A stretch of 56,874 nucleotides of DNA from NCBI GenBank assembly GCA_964540415.1, contig CAZIMM010000005.1:1-56874 (forward strand). The letters run 5' to 3'. The stretch is from CAZIMM01 sp964540415 (GTDB taxonomy: Bacteria > Bacillota > Clostridia > Oscillospirales > Acutalibacteraceae). Below, one piece after another: positions 48,433 through 56,360 of the stretch (the first letter of the stretch is position 1; every line of letters begins with the position of its first letter). The position numbers and the translations under genes are program-made. The notes below the pieces were generated by a model. It ran no database searches. It was not told where the DNA came from and saw only the letters and a list, made by a program, of their open reading frames with translations.

Positions 48433-49926
48433 ATGAAGGTTATGCTCATAAATCCCGCAACTGAAAAATATACTCATTGCATTTGCACTCCGCTCGGACT
48501 GCTTTCGATTGCAACGCATCTCAACAATCACGGACATAACGCAATGCTTCTTGAACGAACCGTCAGAACAACCGATTTTAACGCCGAGCTGGACAGTTTT
48601 CAGCCGGATGTCATCGGTGTTTCTGTTTATTCCCTCAAGTCGTTCAATGACGCTATCTTCGTTTCGAAAGTTGCCAAGCAAAGAGGAATCCTTGTTGTTT
48701 GGGGCGGTGCATTCATTTCCGCTTCGCCGCAGATGACCCTTGATCTCGGCTGCATCGACTACATTTCAATCGGCGAAGGTGAGGCAACATGGCTCGACTT
48801 CTGCAACACCTATGACGCAGGCGGCGACATTTCCGCAATCAAAGGTCTGGCATATCTCAAAAACGGAAAGCTCATCATGACTCCGCAAAGAGATTTTATT
48901 GACCTTGCATCGCTGACTCCGATTGACTTCAGTCTGCTTGAGATTCCGCCGTTCCTGCACACAGAGTACAGCTGGGACAATGTTTTCGCAATGTATATGT
49001 CCAAGGGATGCTTTGCACACTGCACTTTCTGCTACAACACCGCCATGCATCACAACACATACCGCAGACGTCCCGTTGAACACTTTATTGAGGAGATAAC
49101 CGACCTTGTGAATAACCACGGGGTTCGCGCCGTGTCTTTCGCCGACGAACTCTTCTGCCGCAACAGTGCCGAAGCGCGGGAGTTCTGCGACGCAGTACTT
49201 AACTGCGATGTTGAGTTCACATGGGGCTGCATGATGAGAACCGGAATCCTTTCGAAAGATGACCTTGCTTATATGTATAAAGCGGGATGCCGCTGGATTG
49301 AATTCGGTGTTGAGAGCGGCTCTCCGGAGGTGCTCAAAAAAATCAAAAAATGTGTTGATTACGGCAAAATCGTTCAGACTTTTGAGGATTGCTGGGAGGT
49401 TGGCATAATAACTCTTGCATACTTCATTGTCGGCTTCCCCGACGAAACGCCGGAACAGCTCAGAGAAACAGTTGCTCTTGCAAAAAGAATCAACCGTTCA
49501 CGGTTTGTATTCTCGTATTATATTCCCCTGCCGGGCTCCGATTTGTTCAACGAGCTTGTTGACGGCGGAAAATACAGCCCGCCTTTAAAAATCGCCGAAT
49601 ATGCGAAAACCAAGCTTTTTTATTCGCCGAAGCCGAATCTCTCAAAGGTTCCCGCAAAGGACTTGAAGGTTATACGCTCATATTTCCTGTGGAACAGCTT
49701 TTCAAGGAGAGAATATGCAAAGGAGCACAGGCGCTTTGCAATTGCCCGCAAGGACATTGAGGATGCCTTTGAAGGAATTTTCAGATACGGCTTCAAAGCG
49801 GGTATACCGCAATTCTTCATTTCCGCTTATGAATTTTTGGATATATGGTTTTATGCAAACTTCTTCCCGGGCATCAAAAAGAAATATGATCTGAATCAGG
49901 GCAGCGACCAAGCGGTGGAAAAATGA
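48433..49926 (+). CDS. Cobalamin-type radical SAM protein, second-locus paralog 1
   Basis: The 497-residue protein has a compact B12-binding-like domain (residues 1-150: INPATEKYTHCICTPLGLLS, VIGVSVYSLKSFNDA, VVWGGAFIS, SIGEGEATWLDF). A radical SAM barrel follows with C193, C197 and C200 in GCFAHCTFCYN and FIVGFPDETPEQ. The C-terminus of about 120 residues contains RSYFLWNSFSRREY. Unlike the first locus it retains the usual PLGLLS segment, but it has no DxHxxG motif. The architecture resembles B12-type methylases and anaerobic cyclases of the BchE group. The start at 48433 aligns with the paralog starts. Confidence 0.85.
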   Translation: MKVMLINPATEKYTHCICTPLGLLSIATHLNNHGHNAMLLERTVRTTDFNAELDSFQPDVIGVSVYSLKSFNDAIFVSKVAKQRGILVVWGGAFISASPQMTLDLGCIDYISIGEGEATWLDFCNTYDAGGDISAIKGLAYLKNGKLIMTPQRDFIDLASLTPIDFSLLEIPPFLHTEYSWDNVFAMYMSKGCFAHCTFCYNTAMHHNTYRRRPVEHFIEEITDLVNNHGVRAVSFADELFCRNSAEAREFCDAVLNCDVEFTWGCMMRTGILSKDDLAYMYKAGCRWIEFGVESGSPEVLKKIKKCVDYGKIVQTFEDCWEVGIITLAYFIVGFPDETPEQLRETVALAKRINRSRFVFSYYIPLPGSDLFNELVDGGKYSPPLKIAEYAKTKLFYSPKPNLSKVPAKDLKVIRSYFLWNSFSRREYAKEHRRFAIARKDIEDAFEGIFRYGFKAGIPQFFISAYEFLDIWFYANFFPGIKKKYDLNQGSDQAVEK

Positions 49927-51401
49927 GAATATTGCTGATTAACCCGATAGCGGAGCGCTACACAAGAGGCATTGCAAATCCTCTGGGTCTGCTTTCGATT
50001 GCCACATATCTTGATCGCAGAGGCCACGAGGTCAAAATCCTTGACCGGAGTTTAAAAGCTACGAACATCAAAAAAGAACTGGAAAGCTATATGCCGGATG
50101 TTGTCGGCGTATCGGTGTATTCCATGAAGTCTTTTACGGATTCGGTAAAGGTTTCGAAGGCAGCGCAAAAATTCGGTGTCAAAAAAGTTGTGTGGGGAGG
50201 CCCGTTTGTATCACTTGCCCCGAAGCTTGCTCTTGACGAGGGTTGTGTGGACATTATTTCAATCGGCGAAGGTGAGGAAACCTGGCTTGAGCTGCTCACA
50301 GCCATTGAAAACGGAGATGACCTTGAGAATGTCAAGGGTCTGGCATTTTTTAAAAACGGTGAGCTGTACAAAACCGCAGACCGCGAGTTTATGGATCTTT
50401 CAAAGTGCGGACCGATTGACTTTAAGTTTATTGACGTTGAAAAATATCTCTTTACCGAATACGGGTGTAACCGCGTTTTCGCTTTGTATATGTCAAAGGG
50501 ATGCATCGGCAGCTGCGCTTTCTGCTACAACAGGGAGTTTCACCGGTGCACCTACCGTGCGCGGCCTGTTGAGGACTTTCTCAGCGAGGTCAAATACCTT
50601 GTTGAAAATCACGGAGTAGATTGCATCTATTTTGCCGACGAGCTCTGGTGTGTTACGAAGGAAGAAATGCAGTCTCAGTGCAGGGCGTTCAAGGCTTCGG
50701 GAATTGATTTCAAATGGGGCGTTCAGACCCGAATCGGAATTTTTGACGGCGACGATTTCAAGACGATGTACGACGCCGGATGCCGTTGGATTGATTTCGG
50801 CATTGAAAGCGGTTCACCGAGTATGCTCAAAAAAATTCGGAAGGGCATTCCGTATGACAAAATCGAGCCGACCTTTGAGGCGTGCTCCGAAGCAGGACTT
50901 ATCAGCCTTGCAAATTTCATCGTCGGATTTCCGGACGAAACTCCGGAGCAGCTCATGGAAACCATTGCGCTTGCAAAACGCATTAAAGCGACACAGCGGA
51001 CTTTCTTTGTTTTTATTCCGGGCCCCGGCTCACAGTTTTACCGCGAGCTGACGGAAAGCGGAAGATATGTCCCTCCGAAGAATCTGAAGGGATACACCAA
51101 AACAAAGCTGTTCTATAAACCGGACCCGAACTTTTCTCAAATACCTGAAATGGAGCTTCGGGTTGTCAGGGCGTTTTTCCTTTGGAAAAGCTTTTCCCGC
51201 AAGCATTTTTCCGCGGAGTCCAAAAGCTACTCGATCGCAAAGAAGGACATTCAGGATGTTTTCAAGCAATTCAGGGGACACGGCATTAAATATGCCCTGC
51301 AGCTGATCTGGATTTCCGCATACGAGTTTCTGCTGATTTTTTGCGACGCGAATTTTCACCCCCGAATAAAGAAAAAATACGGGCTGAAGCTTGACGATTA
51401 G
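49923..51401 (+). CDS. Cobalamin-type radical SAM protein, second-locus paralog 2
   Basis: The 492-residue protein overlaps the preceding stop by four bases (ATGA). It matches that protein segment by segment: INPIAERYTRGIANPLGLLS, VVWGGPFVS, SIGEGEETWLEL, C194/C198/C201 in GCIGSCAFCYN, RARPVEDFL, FIVGFPDETPEQ, RAFFLWKSFSRKHF and the terminal PRIKKKYGLK. The shared C-terminal FLW-SF and IKKKYGL segments are not part of the standard radical SAM core and define this subfamily. Translational coupling suggests a joint product. The reaction is unknown. Confidence 0.85.
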   Translation: MRILLINPIAERYTRGIANPLGLLSIATYLDRRGHEVKILDRSLKATNIKKELESYMPDVVGVSVYSMKSFTDSVKVSKAAQKFGVKKVVWGGPFVSLAPKLALDEGCVDIISIGEGEETWLELLTAIENGDDLENVKGLAFFKNGELYKTADREFMDLSKCGPIDFKFIDVEKYLFTEYGCNRVFALYMSKGCIGSCAFCYNREFHRCTYRARPVEDFLSEVKYLVENHGVDCIYFADELWCVTKEEMQSQCRAFKASGIDFKWGVQTRIGIFDGDDFKTMYDAGCRWIDFGIESGSPSMLKKIRKGIPYDKIEPTFEACSEAGLISLANFIVGFPDETPEQLMETIALAKRIKATQRTFFVFIPGPGSQFYRELTESGRYVPPKNLKGYTKTKLFYKPDPNFSQIPEMELRVVRAFFLWKSFSRKHFSAESKSYSIAKKDIQDVFKQFRGHGIKYALQLIWISAYEFLLIFCDANFHPRIKKKYGLKLDD

Positions 51402-51411
51402 GTAATAATTC

Positions 51412-51476
51412 AGAGACTGTATCAAAACCGATTACCGGATTTGCGCGAGCGTTTGATACAGTCTCTTATTTTATAT
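51412..51476. terminator. Bidirectional terminator hairpin with CTGTATCAAA arms
   Basis: Perfect 15-base arms (51412-51426 and 51462-51476), core CTGTATCAAA, flank a 35-base loop. On the plus strand they are followed by TATTTTATATTTT. It separates convergent radical SAM genes and is related to the repeat at 20172-20289. Confidence 0.7.
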
Positions 51477-51490
51477 TTTAACAGCAGTAT

Positions 51491-52972
51491 TTATTTGATT
51501 CGATTTTTGCTCAGACCATACTTCCTTCTGATTGCAGGATGAAAGGCATAATTCACAAAAACTCCTAAAAATTCCTGTGACGCGTAAAGTGCCGAGACAA
51601 AGAAGCCGATCAAGCCATGGCCGAACAGACTCTTTACCGCGTCGGCAATCACCTTCAAAGTGAACGCATATGATTCTGTCTCGCTGTTCAGCTGTTTTTT
51701 GGTGAAACTCTGCCACAAAAAATATGCTCTGATTACTTTTAGCTCCCTTTCGGGAATATCGCAAAGCCCGTGAACTATTTCTGCGGTCGGCTTTGTCCGT
51801 GCAAGCTCTGCAAGGCTTTCGTAGGGCTTGATTTTTTCTGTACTAACAAGTTCGTTGTAAAGCTGAGATGCCGGCACCGGAGTGTAAAAATTGAATGACC
51901 ACTGCGTTGCCTCTATCCGTTTTGCAAGCTCCGCGGTTTCGCGAAGCTGCTCGCGGGTTTCACCCGGCATTCCGATGATGAACGCCGCAATAGTAATGAT
52001 TCCGACTTGCGCGCAGTCCGAAAATGTTGACACGATCCGGTCATAAGCAATTCCCTTTTGCATTTTACGGAGCATCTCTTTTGAGCCGCTTTCAACACCG
52101 AAGAAAATCCATCGGCAACCCGCCTCATACATATACCTGAAATCATCCTGATTGAACAGGCCGATTTTCGTTTGACAGCCCCACTCAATATGCGCATGAG
52201 ACGCAATCATTGCCGAACATATTTCATGCATCTCTTCACGGCTTCTGCACCAGAGCTCGTCTGCAAAATAAACCCCGTCAAGACCGAAATTATCATACAG
52301 ATATTCAATCTCTCCTATCACATGTTCAACAGGGCGGCGGCGGTAACAGCTTCTGTGAAATTGCGAGTTGAAACAAAATGTGCATACTCCGGGGCAACCT
52401 TTCGCACTGTAAAGATACAGCATTTTTTTGCACGAATAATAATGCTGAAAGTATTTCGGAACATCAATAAGGCTCCAATCAATGGGGGGCAATTCAGCAA
52501 GATTGACAAATTCCCTTTGAGGAGTAAAGCACAGCTTGCCGTTTTCCTCATATGCTGTGCCGCAAACACTTGCGAGTTCCCGTTTTCCCTCATAGTGTTC
52601 CGCAATCTCACACCAGGTTTCTTCACCCTCACCTATGCTCAGGACATCGACACAACCGGTTTTAAACACCAACTCGGGAACAGACGACGCAAGCGGTCCG
52701 CCCCACACAACCGGCAAATTCAGCTTCTTCATTTTTTCGGAAATAAGCTTTGCGTCGCGGTATGATTTCATTGAAATCAATGATACTCCGATCAGCTCCG
52801 GGGAAAAGCTGCGAATAACTTCATCAGCCCTGACGTTGCTCACCGTGCGGTCATAAATCATCACGTTGTGTCCGTTTTTTTTGAGAACCGTTGCGATTGA
52901 AAGCAGGCCGAGCGGACTGGTGAGAGAACGCGTAAATCCGTTTGTTTTCGGATTAACAAGCAGAATATTCAT
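51491..52972 (-). CDS. Cobalamin-type radical SAM protein, second-locus paralog 3
   Basis: The 493-residue protein faces the previous two. It shares their whole architecture: VNPKTNGFTRSLTSPLGLLS, VVWGGPLAS, SIGEGEETWCEI, C193/C197/C200 in GCPGVCTFCFN, RRRPVEHVIGEI, FIIGMPGETREQ, RAYFLWQSFTKKQL and the end IRRKYGLS. The start at 52972 is set by alignment with the paralogs; a GGAGG box lies 15 bases upstream, which is long, and an in-frame ATG at 53002 lacks a box. It has its own strong promoter, so its level can be set separately. Confidence 0.85.
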   Translation of the reverse strand: MNILLVNPKTNGFTRSLTSPLGLLSIATVLKKNGHNVMIYDRTVSNVRADEVIRSFSPELIGVSLISMKSYRDAKLISEKMKKLNLPVVWGGPLASSVPELVFKTGCVDVLSIGEGEETWCEIAEHYEGKRELASVCGTAYEENGKLCFTPQREFVNLAELPPIDWSLIDVPKYFQHYYSCKKMLYLYSAKGCPGVCTFCFNSQFHRSCYRRRPVEHVIGEIEYLYDNFGLDGVYFADELWCRSREEMHEICSAMIASHAHIEWGCQTKIGLFNQDDFRYMYEAGCRWIFFGVESGSKEMLRKMQKGIAYDRIVSTFSDCAQVGIITIAAFIIGMPGETREQLRETAELAKRIEATQWSFNFYTPVPASQLYNELVSTEKIKPYESLAELARTKPTAEIVHGLCDIPERELKVIRAYFLWQSFTKKQLNSETESYAFTLKVIADAVKSLFGHGLIGFFVSALYASQEFLGVFVNYAFHPAIRRKYGLSKNRIK

Positions 52973-53014
52973 CTTTCTGCGTTCACACCTCCGATATAAC
53001 ATATTCTAAACAAA

Positions 53015-53043
53015 AGTATAGCTTAAGTTTTGAAAAGTGTCAA
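53015..53043 (-). promoter_or_regulatory. Promoter of second-locus paralog 3
   Basis: On the minus strand TTGACA (53038-53043), 17 bases, TATACT (53015-53020); only one mismatch to the consensus. Confidence 0.75.
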
Positions 53044-53100
53044 CAATGAACGCCGCATTTTCGCATACAAAAATAATTAATCAAAACATTTTTATACAAT

Positions 53101-53129
53101 TTGACTTTTTAACGCGCAACTGATATAAT
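53101..53129 (+). promoter_or_regulatory. Promoter of the membrane-protein operon
   Basis: TTGACT (53101-53106), 17 bases, TATAAT (53124-53129) with TG at the extended -10 position. Its start point is close to 53136, so the leader is very short. Confidence 0.75.
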
Positions 53130-53156
53130 ATATTATTATTGACCGAAACAGGAGGC

Positions 53157-54362
53157 ATGGTTATTTCTCGTTTTTTTGACAAAATCAAATATGAAGCTCT
53201 GCTGTTCGGCTTTATGTCTTTTTCCCTCGCAATTGTTCTCTCAAACGAACAGGATCCGATGTGGCTCTACAACGAGTTTTATCTGGTTGACTATTCAGTC
53301 GGCTTCTGTTCCCGTTTGCTTATTGCTTCAATTGTTTCTTTGATAACCGACAATTTTTCAAACGAATGGCTCACGGGTTTTTGCATTGCCTCGAACCTGA
53401 TTGCATATCTGCTCTATGCGATTCTTGCCGGAAGAGTTATCCGCAAGCTTAAAGACAACACTGCGACACTTGCAAAAGCCGCGGCTTTCACTGTTGCGCT
53501 TTTTCCGCTGGGCATGACTGTCTTCGCGCACTGGTTCGGTATGCTCGACATATTTATGTTCATTATTGCAATGATTACGGTTGTTTGCATCAACAGCAAG
53601 TGGCTTTGTGTACTTACACCGGTTTTGATTTTTATCGGACTCGCGGTTCATCCCGGCTATGTTTTTCAGTATGCACCGCTCATCGGAGCACTTCTTGCTT
53701 ACAAAATGGTGAAGAGCAACTTCGCGAAGTCAGATGTAATTCTGTTCTTTGTCAGTGCCGCCGTCGGTGCGCTGTCGCTTGCGTATTTTGAGTTTTTTGC
53801 TTTAAAGACGCTCACCGTTTCTTTTGAAGGCCTGAAGGAACATATTGCTTCAAAAATCGGAGATTACTCCCTGATTCGCGGTGAGTTTTACAAGGGCTAC
53901 CTTTTCAACGATTACAGCGACGAGGTAATTCAGGGAAGCGATACGGCACTTGCAAATCCGTCAAATTATTATGAGCGGATAATGGTTTTTTTAAGTACCG
54001 CTTTCGGCTCAATTTCTGTGTTTACGCTGATTTATTATTTCATTTGCTTTGTTTTCGTGTGTGTGTTCTTTTGCGTATTGCTTCGGAGGCTTTTCAAAAC
54101 AGAAAAAGGCTTTTTGCGCAAATCTCCGTACGTTCTGTCTGCCCTCATAATCTTTATGTCCGCTTGTGCGTCTTTACTGTCAACAGATACACAGCGGTGG
54201 CTTTCCGCAGGGATTCTCTCCATGCTGATTTTCATGCTTAACCTTCTATACAACTCGGATGAGACGGCGACGGCTGTTTGCGATAAGGCAGGAGAAAAGT
54301 TAAAATCATCTCCTCTGATTGCCGTTTTATTTTTGTTTGCCTTTGTTTCGTCACTTTATTAA
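53157..54362 (+). CDS. Polytopic membrane protein, function unknown (copy 1)
   Basis: The roughly 401-residue protein has about ten hydrophobic helices. It begins RFFDKIKYEALLFGFM and has an early extracytoplasmic loop NEFYLVDYSVGFCSRLL with acidic and Arg residues. That loop is reminiscent of GT-C membrane glycosyltransferases and of uncharacterised polysaccharide-locus membrane proteins. The start is uncertain: GGAGG lies only one base before the ATG at 53157, and an in-frame TTG at 53139 has no box. The following gene opens with a similar KIKYE segment. A role in surface glycan assembly is suggested only by context. Confidence 0.65.
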   Translation: MVISRFFDKIKYEALLFGFMSFSLAIVLSNEQDPMWLYNEFYLVDYSVGFCSRLLIASIVSLITDNFSNEWLTGFCIASNLIAYLLYAILAGRVIRKLKDNTATLAKAAAFTVALFPLGMTVFAHWFGMLDIFMFIIAMITVVCINSKWLCVLTPVLIFIGLAVHPGYVFQYAPLIGALLAYKMVKSNFAKSDVILFFVSAAVGALSLAYFEFFALKTLTVSFEGLKEHIASKIGDYSLIRGEFYKGYLFNDYSDEVIQGSDTALANPSNYYERIMVFLSTAFGSISVFTLIYYFICFVFVCVFFCVLLRRLFKTEKGFLRKSPYVLSALIIFMSACASLLSTDTQRWLSAGILSMLIFMLNLLYNSDETATAVCDKAGEKLKSSPLIAVLFLFAFVSSLY

Positions 54363-54386
54363 TTGAGAACCCGGAGAAGATTGTAC

Positions 54387-55442
54387 ATGAAAATTATTGT
54401 AAACACAGTTTCAAAAATCAAATATGAGCTGATGTTTTTTGAAGCCATGATGCTTCGCTTTTTCTTCCTGCTTGTGCCGTATAACAACACTCCGGACAGC
54501 ACATTGTACACAGTCGTTCCTTATTTTATTTTTTTTGGTACTGCTGTTTTTTGCTGCGTAGTTTTCGGCATAATTGTCAGGCGTCTGGCGCCCGAGGACA
54601 AAAACCTCGGAGCGTTTCTGATGCTTTGTGCCGCAGCATTGAGCTTTTCTCTTCTCTGCCCGTTTCACTATAACAATTATACAACTGCGACGCTTGTCAG
54701 TTTGCTTTTGCTGTTTTTGTGTGTTGCCGCAGCGGGGCTCAAGAGGTTGTCCCTGCTCTGCCTGCCCGCCGGAATATACCTTGCCGTAAGCCATCCGGAA
54801 TACGCCGCGATTGTTTTGCCGCAAGCGGCTCTTTGCACCGCTGTTGCAGCGCCGGTGCCGGACATTTTCAAGCGAAAAAAGAAGCCCGCAAAGCTTTCAA
54901 AAAAGGCTGCGGCAAGAGCAAAAAAAGTTAAGGCGGAGGAGCCTGTCAAGCAAAGTGCAGGGGAAGTTCTTTTGCAGCTGTCCGTCTACGCTGTGCCGTT
55001 GCTTTTGATTGTCATATTCCTGTTTTCGCTGAAAGTTAATTTTCTTCCTCTCAACAAATTGTTTCCGAGTTTTTCAGATATATGGGCTGTCTACAATCCG
55101 CTGCGGCGGTCAATTCCGTTGTTTGTACTCACTCTGATTTACTGGCTGTATTCCCTGGTTCGTGCAAAGAACTCCGCGTGCGCAATTATCTTTACGTTGT
55201 GTGTTGCAGTATCCGCGTGGACAGTCTGTCTGCCGCTGACGGCTTCCTTTATAATCACTCTCCAGAAATCTCATCTTGTTTACTGCCTCATGACACTCCC
55301 TCTTGTTATGGTTTCAAGCCTTCTCGGCAGGAACGGGCTTTACGACGAATGCACCCGACTCCGTGAGCATATAAAGAAAGAGCCGTTTTCGGCATATGCA
55401 CTGTTTGCGCTGTTTGCGCTCTCTTTCGGAATATGGCGATAA
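54387..55442 (+). CDS. Polytopic membrane protein, function unknown (copy 2)
   Basis: The 351-residue protein has about nine or ten helices, interrupted by a strongly basic cytoplasmic loop (residues about 165-190, FKRKKKPAKLSKKAAARAKK). It begins IVNTVSKIKYELMFFEAMM, recalling the KIKYEALLFGFM opening of its upstream neighbour, so the two may be distant paralogs or partners. The ATG at 54387 has GGAGA eight to ten bases upstream; it lies 24 bases after copy 1. No family could be named with confidence. Confidence 0.65.
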   Translation: MKIIVNTVSKIKYELMFFEAMMLRFFFLLVPYNNTPDSTLYTVVPYFIFFGTAVFCCVVFGIIVRRLAPEDKNLGAFLMLCAAALSFSLLCPFHYNNYTTATLVSLLLLFLCVAAAGLKRLSLLCLPAGIYLAVSHPEYAAIVLPQAALCTAVAAPVPDIFKRKKKPAKLSKKAAARAKKVKAEEPVKQSAGEVLLQLSVYAVPLLLIVIFLFSLKVNFLPLNKLFPSFSDIWAVYNPLRRSIPLFVLTLIYWLYSLVRAKNSACAIIFTLCVAVSAWTVCLPLTASFIITLQKSHLVYCLMTLPLVMVSSLLGRNGLYDECTRLREHIKKEPFSAYALFALFALSFGIWR

Positions 55443-55466
55443 GCAGCAAACAGAAAGGACAATTCT

Positions 55467-56360
55467 ATGTATCTGATTATCGGTTCAGGCGGATTTCTGG
55501 GAACTCATCTGGTTGAAGAAATTCTTTCATCAACCGGTGAAAACATAATATGCTGTTCACGCAGACAGACGGTAGCCGCTGACGGTTACAGGGTGCGCTG
55601 CAATGTGCTTGACGTGACCGACGGTGACGCGGTTGACACCTTCTGCCGCGCACTTCCGCGAGAGCTTGATGTCATATGGCTTGCCGCGAGCCACAACATG
55701 GATTTTGTTGAAGAATTCCCGGAAGAAGCGGCAAAAACCAACATTACGGCGCCCGCGTGTTTTCTCGAGCGTCTGCCCGGATTCCGGAGCTTTTATTTTG
55801 CCTCGAGCGACACCGTTTACGGCGAGGGCTTTCCCGACAGGCCATTTACGGAGAGTGATGAGCTTTTGCCGCTGAGCGAATACGGCAGACAGAAAGCGGC
55901 GGCGGAAAAACTGATTGTTGAACACGGCGGACACGCACTGCGTTTTCCGTTCATGCTCGGAAGCGGACGCGGTACAGGCAAAACTCATTTTTTTGAAAAA
56001 CTTGCGGCAAAGCTGCTTGCGGGAGAAAAAATCGAGCTGTACACCGACTACACACGCAGCGCGCTTGATTATTCAACTACTGCGAAGCTGACTGTCGGGC
56101 TGATAAACAAAGAACAGAGCGAAGTTCCATCTGTGCTCAACGTCTGCGGGGACGATGCTCTGACAAAATATGAGCTCGGTGTTATGCTCGCCGAGTCTCT
56201 CAGCTGTCCGGCTGCGCTTGTTGTGCCGGTGACTGCCGACAAGTCATTCCGTGACATAAGAGCGAGTCTCGGCGCGATGGACAATTCGCTGCTCAGGCAG
56301 ACTCTCGGAATGCAAAAAATCAAAATCAACTTCGGCGGTGAATGCTTTGGTAATATCTAA
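55467..56360 (+). CDS. NAD-dependent epimerase/dehydratase (extended SDR)
   Basis: The 297-residue protein has the extended-SDR NAD loop IIGSGGFLGTHLVEE, a DV-D segment after CNVLDVTDG, FASSDTVYGEG and the catalytic YGRQKAAAEKL (Tyr-x3-Lys). It resembles nucleotide-sugar epimerases, dehydratases and RmlD-like reductases; length favours the RmlD/epimerase group. AGAAAGGA precedes the ATG. It overlaps the start of a GHMP sugar kinase, so both probably act in activated-sugar synthesis. Confidence 0.85.
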   Translation: MYLIIGSGGFLGTHLVEEILSSTGENIICCSRRQTVAADGYRVRCNVLDVTDGDAVDTFCRALPRELDVIWLAASHNMDFVEEFPEEAAKTNITAPACFLERLPGFRSFYFASSDTVYGEGFPDRPFTESDELLPLSEYGRQKAAAEKLIVEHGGHALRFPFMLGSGRGTGKTHFFEKLAAKLLAGEKIELYTDYTRSALDYSTTAKLTVGLINKEQSEVPSVLNVCGDDALTKYELGVMLAESLSCPAALVVPVTADKSFRDIRASLGAMDNSLLRQTLGMQKIKINFGGECFGNI

